From positions 1 to 64,000 of the forward strand of contig CAYXAA010000015.1 in NCBI GenBank assembly GCA_964462985.1: 64,000 nt of DNA, written 5' to 3'. This DNA comes from CAYXAA01 sp964462985 (lineage in GTDB: Bacteria; Pseudomonadota; Alphaproteobacteria; Rhizobiales; Stappiaceae). The translations under genes and the position numbers were made by a program. Under the pieces are notes generated by a model, which ran no database searches, was not told where the DNA came from, and saw nothing but the letters and a program-made list of their open reading frames with translations. Positions 44,928 to 54,289 of this stretch are shown in pieces (the stretch's first letter is position 1; each line of letters opens with the position of its first letter).

Positions 44928-47900
44928 CAAGCGTCCTTTCCAGAGGATGGCCCCGGCCGACGGCGCGGGAGAGCTGATGAATGCGCACGGCGATCGCGCT
45001 CTGCGACCCGCCGTAGAGCGCGGTCTCCTGCGCGGCGGGAAGCAGCACCTCCGGCAGGGCGGACGAGAGCGTCGCCAGCACGGCCCCGCCGTCGCCGAGA
45101 AGGTCGAGCTCATAGGCCTCGGTCTCCTCGCCGAGCGGGATGTCGCTCTGCTGCCAGGAATCGGCATCGATCCGGCCTCGGCGGATCCAGCGGAAGCGGA
45201 CGCCGCCGGCCTCGCGCCGGGCGCTGGCGTGAACCGGGGCGAGCGGCTTCAGCCCGAGACCGGTCGCCGTATGCTGCAGCGTCACGGCCGTTGGCCCGTC
45301 GAGCGCATCGCCCGCCGCGACCACTCGGAATTCGCCCGGACTGCCGAGCCCTTCGGTGCCGACCGGCAGCACCCCGAGCCGGCCGTCGATCAGCACGACC
45401 CGGCTTCCGGCCGGGCAGCCCACCGCGGCTGCAGCCTCCGTGCCGAGCTGGCCGCGCAGCAGGCCGCTCAGCCGGTAGCGCCGAGTGCCGACCAGCTCGG
45501 CCTCGCGGAACTGCAGCAGTTCCAGGCGACCGTTAGGGCCGGCGACGGCGAGCGTGTTGGCCCCGGCGTAAAGATCGAGCTCGGCCGCCGCCTGCAAGGC
45601 GCCGCCGGAAAGCTCGACCTCGACGGAAGTAACGCGGTCCCAGCGCCCCGTCGGCCCCGCCGTCAGTGCCGTCGCGAGCTGCCCCATCGTCGCCGGCAGG
45701 TCGACCGTGACGACCCGCTCCAGGCTGCCACCCGGACGCCTGCGGTAGACCTGATAGGCCCCCGGCCAGGGCATGGCGAAGCAGGCGATCCGCGGCGCCT
45801 GCGCCTCGGTGGTTCCGGGCAGCGCCGGCAGGTCCAGGATCAGAACCTCGGCCGCGCCGCGGACCGATGTCGTCGTCCGGCGCGTGATCATGGCGCCATC
45901 GCCGCGGCGCACCACCACCGGCGGCGGCGCGGTCGTCACCGCCTCGACCCACCGTACGCCCGCGTCCTCGATTGCCGCTATGCGCAGCGTCGCCGGACGA
46001 TCGGTCCAAAGCGCCGGATCGGCGGCCATCGTGACGACGTCGCCCGGCTCCAGGTCGATGCGGTGAGGGCCGAGCGCAAATCGCGCCACCTCCCGCTCCG
46101 TCCGGAACCGGAGCAGCCGCTGCTCGGCGGCGACGGCAAGGCTTTCCCGGTCGACGGTCACGCCGAGATCCACCTGCTCGACGCCGCCGCTCTCGCCCTC
46201 CAGCCGCTGGGAGGCGACGGCGAAGGTGCGATGGTCGGCGAGCGGATCGCGGCCGGAAAAGCGAACCTCCGCCGGCAGGTCCGACGCATGGCTGCGCCGC
46301 AGCGTGAGCAACATACCGTCTTCGCTGGGATCGGCGAGGTCATCCGCGCACAACTCCGCCACCGGCTGAGTCCAGGCCGGATGCAGAACGATTTCGGTGC
46401 CGCGGTCCGAGGCGACAGCGCCGAAGCCATCAAGCAGCGGCTCCAGCACCGCCCGGAGCGAGATCGGTCCTGACACCGCCAGCCCCTCGAACCAGCCGGG
46501 CAGCGCCTCTGCACGCAGAACGGTCGGATCAAGCCCGTGATCGGCGGCGAGCGCCCTCACCAGTCCTTCCAGCGTCACCCCGCCGAGCCGTCCGGTGAGC
46601 CAATGCCCGAAGCGCCAGTTGGTGGCGTCGGCCCAGACCTCGCGCTGCGCCGGAAAGACGGGAAACGGCCGCGCGTCCCAGGTCCACAAGTGAATGGTTG
46701 CCGGGTCGACCATCGGCCCGTCATAGACCGGCGACACCGGGTTGGCGCCGGCCTCAAGCACGGGATGGCTCGCCGCCCAGTAGCCGAGCGCCGCCTCCAG
46801 CGCCCGGCGCTGAACGAGGTCGTCGCGCGCGCCGGTGGAAAAATGCGGCAGGGCGGATTCGGCGGACTTCGGATCGACAAAGACATTGGGCTGATTGGCG
46901 CCCTTGTCGACGGCCGGGCAGCCGAGTTCGGTAAACCAGATCGGCTTGCTCATCGGCACCCAGGCCGTCGGCGCGGCAAGCTCGACCCCGCCGACGCGCT
47001 CGTGATGCGGGTTCGACCACCAGCCGAGAATGTCCTTGGCGCGAAACACCCACGGCTTGCCGTAGGCGCCGTCGCCGATCGCGCTGCGCACGCCCGCCCG
47101 CCGGTCGGCGTCCGAGACGTAGTACCAGTCGAAATATTCTCCACCGGCGACATGGGCGCGGAGCGCCTCGAGGTCATAGGGGCCGCAACCCTCCGGATCG
47201 CCGCCGTCGCGTTGATCGGCGAGTGGCAGGTAGTTGTCGATGCCGATGAAATCGACCTCGCCATGTGCCCACAGCGGATCGAGCGGAAACCGCAGCTCGC
47301 CGCCGGGCCGCTGCTCGCCGCCGTATTCCGACCAGTCGGCGGCATAGCCGATCTTCGTTTCGGGCCCGACCACCGTCCTGACGTCGGCGGCAAGGTCGGC
47401 GAGCGCCGTCACGAACGGATAGACGCCGGGGGCGGAGCAAAGCCGCGTCAGCCCGCGCATCTCCGAGCCGATCAACAGCGCATCGACCCCGCCGGCGGCC
47501 GCGGCGAGATGGGCATGATGCAGCACGAAGCGGCGGTAGCTCCACTCCGGCGACCCGGAATAGGTAACCGTGCTCCCGCCCGGCGCGAAGTCGCCCGGCG
47601 CCGCCGTGCCCACGAAGGCCGCCACCTCGGCAGCCGCTGCGGCGGTGCCATCTGGCGAGCCGGGCCGCCCCGGCGCCGCAGAGGCGGTGATGCGGCCGCG
47701 CCAGGGATAGGCTGCCTGCTCCGCGCCGCCATAGGGATCGGGCAGACCGTTGCCGGCCGGCACATCCATCAGCACGAAGGGATAGAGCAACACCTTCAGC
47801 CCGCGTGCCTTCAGCGCGGCAATCGCCGCCATCACCGTCGGGTCCGAGGGTGTGCCGCCATAGGCCGGCGTTCCGTCCACGAGGCTGACCGCCTCAGCCT

Positions 47901-48822
47901 CGCCGCGGCCGAGGCCGCCGACCACCCAGTCCTCGCTTGTCGCCCGCTCTGCATTCTCGACCTTGGGCCGGATCGTGGCCGAGCCGCAGCGCAGGTCGTC
48001 CGCGAACCAGGCCACCACCAGCGCGACGCTTTCCAGGTTCGGGCACAACGCCATCAACTCGTCGATTGAAGCTTCGAAATCCGTCGCCGCGTGATCGACG
48101 TGGCGGTTGACCCGTTCCGTCACGCCTTCGCGCGGTGAAAGTGTCACGGCCGTATTGCCGTAGACGAACTCGCCAGCGCCAGGGATCACCGTGATCGCCC
48201 GCACCATGCCCTCCAGCGGCTCGACGACCCGGATCACCTCGAAGGCGAGCTGCGGCAACCGGTTGCCGAAGGGCTCGAGCGCCAATCGTTCGAACACGAC
48301 ATAGGCGGTGTCACGATAGGCGGGCGTCTCGCCCTGCTTGGCTGCGATCAGCGGATCGGCCGGCTGGTCCGGTCGACCAAGATGCACGCGGCAGGTGACG
48401 CCGGTCAGGTCGAGCGGCTTGCCGTCGGCCCAGATCCGGCCGACATGCGATACCGGCCCCTGGGCAAGCGCCACGGCAAAATTGGCGAAATAGCGGTAGC
48501 GCGTGACACTCGTGCCGCCGCCGCCCTTGGCACCGTGGTGCTCGGTCGTGACCTCCTCCTCGAACCGCGTCGCCCAGATCACCTGGCCCGCAAGCCGGGT
48601 GCGGCCGTAGACGAAGGGGAGCGCCGCGCCTTCGGCGGAGGACTGCACGTCGAGATCGGCGAGCCGTGGCCCCTCGATGCGCCGGCTGCCGCCGGAAAAC
48701 AGCGCGCGGTCGAGCACGCCGCCGGCGAGCGCCCCAGCCGCCTGGCCGAGCGCTGCGCCGAAGCTTCCGGCCAGGAAGCCGCCGAACGCCTGCCCGGCCG
48801 CCGCAAGGATCAAGGTCGCCAT
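44917..48822 (-). CDS. GTA gp15: host-specificity / baseplate multidomain protein
   Basis: This 1301-residue protein is the largest in the cluster. The N-terminus is hydrophobic and Gly/Ala-rich (LAAAGQAFGGFLAGSFGAAL). The middle (about 430-760) is the GTA TIM-barrel-like domain, with KIGYAADWSEYGGEQRPGGE and PIWFTELGCPAVDKGANQPN. A phage tail tip (J-like) region follows (about 780-950; WFEGLAVSGPISLRAVLEPL), then C-terminal beta domains. It corresponds to RcGTA gp15, the megatron/fibre protein at the tail tip. Start ATG 48822 is two codons after the gp14 stop. Confidence 0.93.
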   Translation of the reverse strand: MATLILAAAGQAFGGFLAGSFGAALGQAAGALAGGVLDRALFSGGSRRIEGPRLADLDVQSSAEGAALPFVYGRTRLAGQVIWATRFEEEVTTEHHGAKGGGGTSVTRYRYFANFAVALAQGPVSHVGRIWADGKPLDLTGVTCRVHLGRPDQPADPLIAAKQGETPAYRDTAYVVFERLALEPFGNRLPQLAFEVIRVVEPLEGMVRAITVIPGAGEFVYGNTAVTLSPREGVTERVNRHVDHAATDFEASIDELMALCPNLESVALVVAWFADDLRCGSATIRPKVENAERATSEDWVVGGLGRGEAEAVSLVDGTPAYGGTPSDPTVMAAIAALKARGLKVLLYPFVLMDVPAGNGLPDPYGGAEQAAYPWRGRITASAAPGRPGSPDGTAAAAAEVAAFVGTAAPGDFAPGGSTVTYSGSPEWSYRRFVLHHAHLAAAAGGVDALLIGSEMRGLTRLCSAPGVYPFVTALADLAADVRTVVGPETKIGYAADWSEYGGEQRPGGELRFPLDPLWAHGEVDFIGIDNYLPLADQRDGGDPEGCGPYDLEALRAHVAGGEYFDWYYVSDADRRAGVRSAIGDGAYGKPWVFRAKDILGWWSNPHHERVGGVELAAPTAWVPMSKPIWFTELGCPAVDKGANQPNVFVDPKSAESALPHFSTGARDDLVQRRALEAALGYWAASHPVLEAGANPVSPVYDGPMVDPATIHLWTWDARPFPVFPAQREVWADATNWRFGHWLTGRLGGVTLEGLVRALAADHGLDPTVLRAEALPGWFEGLAVSGPISLRAVLEPLLDGFGAVASDRGTEIVLHPAWTQPVAELCADDLADPSEDGMLLTLRRSHASDLPAEVRFSGRDPLADHRTFAVASQRLEGESGGVEQVDLGVTVDRESLAVAAEQRLLRFRTEREVARFALGPHRIDLEPGDVVTMAADPALWTDRPATLRIAAIEDAGVRWVEAVTTAPPPVVVRRGDGAMITRRTTTSVRGAAEVLILDLPALPGTTEAQAPRIACFAMPWPGAYQVYRRRPGGSLERVVTVDLPATMGQLATALTAGPTGRWDRVTSVEVELSGGALQAAAELDLYAGANTLAVAGPNGRLELLQFREAELVGTRRYRLSGLLRGQLGTEAAAAVGCPAGSRVVLIDGRLGVLPVGTEGLGSPGEFRVVAAGDALDGPTAVTLQHTATGLGLKPLAPVHASARREAGGVRFRWIRRGRIDADSWQQSDIPLGEETEAYELDLLGDGGAVLATLSSALPEVLLPAAQETALYGGSQSAIAVRIHQLSRAVGRGHPLERTLDVD

Positions 48823-48825
48823 CAC

Positions 48826-49248
48826 TCAAGCTCCGGGAAAGGAGAAGACGCCCGCAATTCGTCGTTGCCACGCGGGACCAAGCGGGCTTTCGGTGACGGC
48901 GAGGCCGTCATAGGCGTGGATCATGGTCTCGGCCGTCGACAGAATACCGAGATGCGTCGCAGGACCGTGCGGGCGCCAGCGCATCAAAAGCACGTCGCCG
49001 GGCATTGCCTCTTTGCGGGCGATCAGGTGCCGCCGTGCCGCCTCGAGCAGGGTCGCTTCGCCGCCCACCGCCGCCCAGTCCGGCCCATAGGCCGGCAGGT
49101 CCTCCGGTTCGCTGCCGTAAAGCGCCCGCCACACCCCGCGCACCAGCCCGAGGCAGTCGGTGCCGACGCCCTTCACGCTGGCGCGATGCCGGTACGGCGT
49201 CCCGATCCAGCTCCGCGCCTCGGCGATGATGGTTTGGCGGATGGGCAT
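48826..49248 (-). CDS. GTA gp14: NlpC/P60 cell-wall peptidase
   Basis: The 140-residue NlpC/P60 enzyme has catalytic Cys32 in GVGTDCLGLVRGVWRALYGS and His99 in HGPATHLGILSTAETMIHAY, preceded by EARSWIGTPYRHRASVKGVG. In RcGTA the matching gp14 sits in the tail and cuts peptidoglycan peptides during DNA delivery. The ATG at 49248 follows GGGAGAAAATC. It is separated from gp13 by a 320-bp gap holding a dispersed repeat. Confidence 0.93.
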   Translation of the reverse strand: MPIRQTIIAEARSWIGTPYRHRASVKGVGTDCLGLVRGVWRALYGSEPEDLPAYGPDWAAVGGEATLLEAARRHLIARKEAMPGDVLLMRWRPHGPATHLGILSTAETMIHAYDGLAVTESPLGPAWQRRIAGVFSFPGA

Positions 49249-49305
49249 GATTTTCTCCCGTGGGAGCAAGTGAAAGAGAGGAGCACAACTTCACCCTTCT
49301 TTCGG

Positions 49306-49409
49306 CGTCATCCTGGGCCGTGTGCGCCGAAGGCGCATCACGAGAGCCAGGACCCAGCAGCCAGCTCGCGCGGTACGCGCGTCCTTATGCGCGACCAGCG
49401 CTCCTTGCC
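49306..49409. repeat. dispersed repeat, copy A (between gp13 and gp14)
   Basis: The 320-bp gap (49249-49568) contains cgtcatcctgg, then cgtgtgcgccgaaggcgcat, then agccaggacccagc and gcgcgtccttatgcgcgacc. These modules recur at 53319, 56569 and 63614. The core gtgcgccgaaggcgcat is itself an inverted repeat. The tail to about 49560 is only partly recognisable. No gene is supported in this gap. Confidence 0.7.
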
Positions 49410-49568
49410 GCTGATCGAGGGCGAGCGGTGCGGCTGCACTTATCGCGCTCGACCGTGGAACTCACGGGCTACGCCGCGCCCGGCTCGGGCCGACGCCGAA
49501 AAGACGGAATGTACGGACAACCCGGAGGCCGTTCGTGCTCGGCCGATCGCGCGACCGGTCGTTCACCC

Positions 49569-50465
49569 CTACCCCACCAGCACCCCGCCGTCGTTCTCGC
49601 CGGTGTCCCGATCCGGATAGGCCAGCACGAAGTCCGAACCCGGCATGTGCGGGAAGCCGCGGAAGTTGAGGGCATTCTGGAACCGGTCCCGGCAGGTCGG
49701 GAACCGCTTGTCGCAGCCCGCCGTCAGGCGCACGAGCGTGCCCGCGCCGGGCGCCGCGGACAGGCCCGGTGAAAGCAGTTCCACCTGCACCCCGCCGCCG
49801 TCCACGACATGGCGAAGCACCCGCGCCGTCTCGCCGGCAAGCGGACCGCCGAGCACAGTGAGCCGCCCGCCCGAGAACCAGCCGTCGGCGAACGCCGCCG
49901 CGCCCTCGACCGACAGCCTTTCCGGCTCGGCGCCGGCAAGCACCGTCGCCACCACGAAGAACTCCGGCCGATCGAGGTCAACCCCGCAGCGCTGATCGCC
50001 GAGGTCGGCGTCGCACAGATGCGAGAACACCCGGCCGCGCGGCCGATCGAGCAGATGGGCGAGCGCGCGCAGCTCGGCGCGAAACGCCCCGCCCTCGCGC
50101 ACGACCTCGCCGATTTCCGCCCGGGAAAGCAGCAGCGCATGCTCCGGCGCGCTCCAGTCGACGCGGCGGATCTCGACCCGTGCCCCGTCCCAGAGGCCGC
50201 GGGCAAGGTCCTCGGCCGCAAGCGCCTCCGATGACAGGATCCCGACCGCCTCCGCCCCGCCCGCGGCCAGCCCCGGCCCCACCGTCTGTACTCCCGCGTC
50301 GAGTCCGAAGGCCGGCTCGTGAACGACGCCGGCGACCGTGAGCGGTCGGTCATGGTCGGTGAAGCCGAACACGGCACCGTCGCGCCGCGTCACCGTAAAG
50401 CAGGTGGCGAACGTGGTCGCCGGCGCCTCGAGCCGTGCGGCGAAGTCGGGCGGAATGGCTTTCAT
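49569..50465 (-). CDS. GTA gp13: DUF2163 tail hub protein
   Basis: The 298-residue protein has the DUF2163 N-terminal domain (MKAIPPDFAARLEAPATTFA, TRRDGAVFGFTDHDRPLTVA) and the C-terminal BR0599-type segment. Four cysteines are visible in SHLCDADLGDQRCGVDL and GCDKRFPTCRDRFQNALNF; in the RcGTA counterpart cysteines of this region bind an iron-sulfur cluster. It forms part of the tail tip hub. The ATG at 50465 is the first that matches the family start. A 224-bp gap separates it from gp12. Confidence 0.92.
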   Translation of the reverse strand: MKAIPPDFAARLEAPATTFATCFTVTRRDGAVFGFTDHDRPLTVAGVVHEPAFGLDAGVQTVGPGLAAGGAEAVGILSSEALAAEDLARGLWDGARVEIRRVDWSAPEHALLLSRAEIGEVVREGGAFRAELRALAHLLDRPRGRVFSHLCDADLGDQRCGVDLDRPEFFVVATVLAGAEPERLSVEGAAAFADGWFSGGRLTVLGGPLAGETARVLRHVVDGGGVQVELLSPGLSAAPGAGTLVRLTAGCDKRFPTCRDRFQNALNFRGFPHMPGSDFVLAYPDRDTGENDGGVLVG

Positions 50466-50689
50466 GGCTGTCTCCGCGTCTGGCATGGGCGTCGGGATAC
50501 GCCGCCCGCCGCCTTCCTCAACGTCATCCGCGGGCAACGTGAGACGACGTACGGCCGACGAAGGTCGGCGACCCTCATCTCAGGCGCCCGACGGCCCGAA
50601 TCTCGAGCCTCTCCGCCGTCACCACCTCAGTTGGACGACGCCGCGCCAGGTTGTCCTCGTCTCCGCTGCCGAAACTCGGTCACCACGGT

Positions 50690-51328
50690 CTAGAGGAGGG
50701 CGATCTCGACCAGCGGTACCGATGGTAGGCGGCCCGCCTCGAAATGCGTGAGGCTCAGTTCCAGCCGGTCGGTGTCGAAGCGCACCGGCACGTCAAAGCG
50801 GAAGCCGGCCGTCACGGTGACGCCCGGCGCCGGCGCAGCAGCGAGCGTCACCAGGCCAGTTGCCGTATCGACGGTGAACTCCGCCCCTTCAGCAAGCTCC
50901 ACGCCGGCGACCGCGACCACCACGCTGCCCTCGACCGGCTTGACGATCCGTCGGCGATAGGCCGTCTCGCCAGCGCCGTAGGTCTTCACCAACTCGAAGG
51001 TCGTGGTCGCGCCGTCACCGGTGCCGAGTGGGCAGTCGGACGCCGAGATCGAACCTGCGGCTGCCGTCGAGGCATGATCGAACGGGTCCCGGAAGCGGAA
51101 GCCGTAGAGCCGGCCCCGCGCCCGCTCGAACAGCACGAGCACTGCGGCGAGGTCTGCCAGCGTGCGCACGCCGGTTCCGGCATCGTAGCGCCGGCGCGAG
51201 TGCGCCCAGCGGGCATTGCGCGCCTCGCGGCCCGACGCCAGCGCGACGACGTCGGTGCGCCGCTCCGGCCCGCCGCTGGCGCCGAAGGCGATGTTGAGCG
51301 GGAACCGCTCCTCGAGAAAGCCGGTCAC
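50690..51328 (-). CDS. GTA gp12: DUF2460 distal tail protein
   Basis: The 212-residue protein is a DUF2460 member: FLEERFPLNIAFGASGGPER, RDPFDHASTAAAGSISASDC, and the ending RLELSLTHFEAGRLPSVPLV. It is the distal tail protein linking the tube to the hub. It starts with GTG at 51328 after GGGGGAGGAG. A 201-bp gap to gp11 holds no recognised feature. Confidence 0.93.
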   Translation of the reverse strand: MTGFLEERFPLNIAFGASGGPERRTDVVALASGREARNARWAHSRRRYDAGTGVRTLADLAAVLVLFERARGRLYGFRFRDPFDHASTAAAGSISASDCPLGTGDGATTTFELVKTYGAGETAYRRRIVKPVEGSVVVAVAGVELAEGAEFTVDTATGLVTLAAAPAPGVTVTAGFRFDVPVRFDTDRLELSLTHFEAGRLPSVPLVEIALL

Positions 51329-51529
51329 CGTAGTCGCTCCTCCCCCAGTCTGCCGCGTCCTTGATCTTTCTCAAGGCAACGCCCCGGCACGCGCGGGATA
51401 ACGGACCGGACGCGGCCGGCCTGCCGGCCCGATGGCTTTGCAGTCCGCTCGGGCGTCACCGCCGTCGTACGAGGCGGTGCGCTCGAGCCGGAGCGCCGGA
51501 ACCTGTGCCCCTCCTCTTCAGGCCCGGCG

Positions 51530-52132
51530 TCACAGCCCGCGCCGTCCCCGTCCGGCGGCGCGGGCAACCATCGCTGCGATCTGCGCCTCGGAGTGGCGGA
51601 AGCTCTCGGCATCGCGGGTCGTGATATTGATGACGATCGGTGGCTGGTCGGTGCCGGTTGCCGCCGCCACGCCAAGCCGGCCGTCGGCGCCGCGCCTGAG
51701 CGGCAGCACTGCCTCGGCCCCGGCCTCGCCGATCAGGCCGGTTGTTCCACTGCCCAGCGGAAAATATGAGGGCGCAGCGATAACCCCTCCCTTGGCGAAG
51801 GGCGTGATCCGGCCGCCGCCGAACGTGCTCGAAAGCACCGAGCTGAACGCGCCCGCTCCTCCGGAGACCAGGCCGGAGAACAGCCCGTCCAGCGCGAATG
51901 CCGCGAGCCGCTCGAGCGGCGCCAGCGCTCGGTCGAGCATGCGGGTCGAGAAGGCCAGCGCCGCTTGCCGCAGCACCTGATCGAGTGCGCGCCCGTCGAC
52001 CACCGCCGCCTTCAGACCGCGTGACAGCGCCGAGGACACGCCGCCGGCGCTCCTGCGCACCTCCTCCATGCCGCGCCCGAACCGGTCCAGGGCTTCCAGC
52101 GGAAGCTCGACGGCAATCGTTTCATTGGTCAT
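51530..52132 (-). CDS. GTA gp11: short tape measure protein
   Basis: The 200-residue protein has helical N-terminal parts (AVELPLEALDRFGRGMEEVR) with a hydrophobic middle (AFALDGLFSGLVSGGAGAF) and the phage tape-measure motif ITPFAKGGVIAAPSYFPLGS, then GLIGEAGAEAVLPLRRGADG. It is very short for a tape measure protein, agreeing with the short tail of RcGTA (gp11 about 220 residues). It starts three nt after gp10.1. Confidence 0.93.
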   Translation of the reverse strand: MTNETIAVELPLEALDRFGRGMEEVRRSAGGVSSALSRGLKAAVVDGRALDQVLRQAALAFSTRMLDRALAPLERLAAFALDGLFSGLVSGGAGAFSSVLSSTFGGGRITPFAKGGVIAAPSYFPLGSGTTGLIGEAGAEAVLPLRRGADGRLGVAAATGTDQPPIVINITTRDAESFRHSEAQIAAMVARAAGRGRRGL

Positions 52133-52135
52133 GAT

Positions 52136-52372
52136 TCATTCTCCGTAGCGCACGATCAGCGCCTCCAGATCGCGGCGCGCCGGCGCCGAGCGGTCCGGTG
52201 GCCGCGGCAGCGCTGCCGCAAGTTCGCGCGGCGTCACCGCCCAGAACGTTGCCGGTGTCCAGCCGAGCCGGCCGAGGCAGAAGCGCATCGCTGCGTCCCA
52301 GGGAAAGGCGGAGGGCAGCGAAAGTCGGGCGTCAGGTTCAAGGCGGACGCCGGCGCCCGTCGGTTCGGGCAT
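52136..52372 (-). CDS. GTA gp10.1: tail assembly chaperone (rcc01693 family)
   Basis: The 78-residue protein contains FPWDAAMRFCLGRLGWTPAT and FWAVTPRELAAALPRPPDRS, the conserved core of the small rcc01693/DUF2376 tail assembly chaperones found between gp10 and gp11 in GTAs. ATG 52372 is used. The preceding gp10 stop lies 45 nt upstream, and a TTG at 52420 overlapping it is unlikely to be the start. Confidence 0.87.
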   Translation of the reverse strand: MPEPTGAGVRLEPDARLSLPSAFPWDAAMRFCLGRLGWTPATFWAVTPRELAAALPRPPDRSAPARRDLEALIVRYGE

Positions 52373-52416
52373 GCCCCGCCCCGGCCCGTCGCCCGGACGC
52401 GGCGAGACATGCCCTC

Positions 52417-52776
52417 TCAAGGGTCTTTCGGAGCGTCCCGGCCTTCGCGCTGTTCATCCGCCTCCTCGCCGCCGCCGAAGGTGGCAAGCAGAAGATCGGC
52501 GGCAATCGCGGCAAAGCCGGCGGCCCCGCCGGTTGCGGTCATCGCCGCCACCTGGTCGTCCGAGACCTCGTTTCCGGCGCCGCGCAGCCCGGCTCCGATC
52601 AGCCGTGTGATGTCGCCGGCCGAGAGCCGCCCGGCAGCGAAGCGCTCGGCCAGCGCCGAAAGGTCGTCGGCGCCGAAGGCAGCCTCCAGCTCGGCGAGCG
52701 CGCCGAGCGTCAGCACCAGGGTGAAGCGGCGGCCGTCGAGCATGGCCTCGATCTCCCCGCGCAGCCGGTTGGCCAT
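52417..52776 (-). CDS. GTA gp10: tail assembly chaperone
   Basis: The 119-residue protein matches the GTA gp10 family (Phage_TAC_11): EIEAMLDGRRFTLVLTLGAL, AELEAAFGADDLSALAERFA and RLSAGDITRLIGAGLRGAGN. It should act with gp10.1 in loading the tape measure protein. It starts three nt after the gp9 stop; the ending EEADEQREGRDAPKDP is charged and disordered. Confidence 0.91.
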   Translation of the reverse strand: MANRLRGEIEAMLDGRRFTLVLTLGALAELEAAFGADDLSALAERFAAGRLSAGDITRLIGAGLRGAGNEVSDDQVAAMTATGGAAGFAAIAADLLLATFGGGEEADEQREGRDAPKDP

Positions 52777-52779
52777 GTC

Positions 52780-53193
52780 TCAGGCTCCCGTGAACGTCAG
52801 CGCGCCGGCTGATTCCAGCGCGATCTCATAGGTGACTTCGCCGTCGTGCTCGCCGGCGTATTCGAGACCGGACAGCTGGAACGGCCCCTCGACCGTGCCG
52901 AAGTCCGGAATGATGATCTGCCAGGCCCGGATCGCGCCGTCGAAGAACAGCGCCCGCGCCGCGGCATCCGCCTCCCCGTCGCGGAAGATGCCCGAACCCG
53001 ATACGCTTGCCGCCCGCGTCCCGGCGCCGGACAGCAGTTCGCGCCAGCGCCCGGCACTTTCGCTATCGGTGATATCGACGGCGGCCGCATTGAACGCGAT
53101 CCTTCGCGCCCTCAAACCCGCAACGGCAACAAAACCGCCGCCGCCGTCCGCATCGAGTTTCAAAAGCAGATCCTTCCCCGGCTGCGCAGCCAT
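52780..53193 (-). CDS. GTA gp9: major tail protein
   Basis: The 137-residue protein is the tail tube subunit: MAAQPGKDLLLKLDADGGGG, FNAAAVDITDSESAGRWREL, VSGSGIFRDGEADAAARALF and the beta-rich ending EVTYEIALESAGALTFTGA. These match the phage major tail protein TP901-1 family and RcGTA gp9. It lies just downstream of a 367-bp gap that contains the dispersed repeat copy B and separates it from the YHS gene. Confidence 0.93.
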   Translation of the reverse strand: MAAQPGKDLLLKLDADGGGGFVAVAGLRARRIAFNAAAVDITDSESAGRWRELLSGAGTRAASVSGSGIFRDGEADAAARALFFDGAIRAWQIIIPDFGTVEGPFQLSGLEYAGEHDGEVTYEIALESAGALTFTGA

Positions 53194-53560
53194 GGGCCTT
53201 TCCTTTCGTTGGTGATGAAATGAAGAAGGGCAATCAAGTTCGCCCGCCGGGAGCCTCGCAGGCCGCCCTTGGCAACGGCATGAAAAACGTGGGTTGGGCG
53301 CTTCCCGCCAACTTCAGGCGTCATCCTGGACAGCGTGCGCCGAAGGCGCATCGCGTGAGCCAGGACCCGGGAGAGACTCGCGGGCGAAGCCCGCTCCTTA
53401 TCCGCGACCAGCGGAAAAAAGGCGCTGGACGCGCATTTGGACGCGCTTACGCGCGACGTGATCGCTGGGTCCTGGATCTCGCGACACGGCTTCGCCGTGC
53501 GCGGTCCAGGATGACGGCCGAGGGTGGGTCGGCGGCCACACGGGACGGACCGCCTCCCCC
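53194..53560. other. gap between gp9 and the YHS gene
   Basis: The 367-bp gap is filled mainly by dispersed repeat copy B. No protein-like frame is present. Because the YHS and methyltransferase genes interrupt the gp8-gp9 order, this is the downstream border of the inserted block. Confidence 0.6.
53319..53516. repeat. dispersed repeat, copy B (near-complete inverted-repeat element)
   Basis: The 198-bp element begins cgtcatcctggac and ends gtccaggatgacg. Its terminal arms of about 50 nt are imperfect reverse complements (left gcgtgcgccgaaggcgcatcgcg; right cgcgacacggcttcgccgtgcgc). Within it are ccttatccgcgaccagcgg and gacgcgcatttggacgcgc. This copy shows the full organisation; the others keep chiefly the left part. 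It resembles a small non-autonomous palindromic intergenic element. Confidence 0.75.
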
Positions 53561-54064
53561 TCACGGCCTCAGCTTCGCCTTCAACCCCGGCCAGTTCTTC
53601 TCCGCCAGCGCAATCCGCCCGGAAAGATCCTGGTTGAACAGCTTCGACACCTCGAGGTCGTAGTTGAGGTAGAGCCGGCCGTCCGCGATGGTGAAGGCTT
53701 CCGGCTCGATCTTGACGAGATAGCCGTTGCCGGCGCCATAGGCACAATAGCCGCCGTAGGCCGGTTCGTATTTTTCGGGGTCGGCCTTGAAGAGATCGCG
53801 GTTCTCGGCAGAGGCGAAGCGCCAGGTCGCGCCCTTGTACTCCAGCGTATAGGCCGGATCGCCTTCGACCGGCCTGCCTTCAGTGTGATAGGCGACCGGA
53901 TCATACCCGCGGATCGCGACCTTGCCGTCGCTGAGCAGCGTGTTGGTGAGCGTCTGCCCGAAGGCAACGTCGTCCGCCGTGGAAAAGGCGATCAGGCCGG
54001 CCCCGCTGCCGAGCATGGCCGTGACCGCAGCAGCTGCGAGGATGAGCCTTCGACGGGTCGTCAT
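53561..54064 (-). CDS. exported YHS-domain protein inserted between gp8 and gp9
   Basis: The 167-residue protein has a signal peptide or membrane anchor (RLILAAAAVTAMLGSGAGLI) and a YHS-like domain: KVAIRGYDPVAYHTEGRPVE, TWRFASAENRDLFKADPEKY, EPAYGGYCAYGAGNGYLVKI. YHS domains often bind metals; exported members of this length are common in Alphaproteobacteria, without a clear function. It is not known as a GTA structural protein, though it lies inside the cluster on the same strand. ATG 54064 follows GGGAGGATGTC. Confidence 0.85.
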   Translation of the reverse strand: MTTRRRLILAAAAVTAMLGSGAGLIAFSTADDVAFGQTLTNTLLSDGKVAIRGYDPVAYHTEGRPVEGDPAYTLEYKGATWRFASAENRDLFKADPEKYEPAYGGYCAYGAGNGYLVKIEPEAFTIADGRLYLNYDLEVSKLFNQDLSGRIALAEKNWPGLKAKLRP

Positions 54065-54289
54065 GACATCCTCCCTGGTCCGGTGCCGGGCGCATCGCCG
54101 CGGCGCCTGCCGGATCAATCCCTCCCCCACCGACCGGTCGCCAGCCCGTTCGTCGTCGGGCGGCGCAGCCGGCAACCGCATCGTAGCGTAATCGCGTCGC
54201 ATCAGGTCGCAACCGCCCCAAACGCCGCCTCACGCAAAGATGCGCTGCGGCCACGGCCGCGCGAGGGCGCCGTGAGTGTGACAGCACCG

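Noticed and set aside
49260..49560. Open plus-strand frame through repeat copy A
   Set aside because: Frames with similar residues recur at the other repeat copies, showing they are translations of the repeat and not genes.
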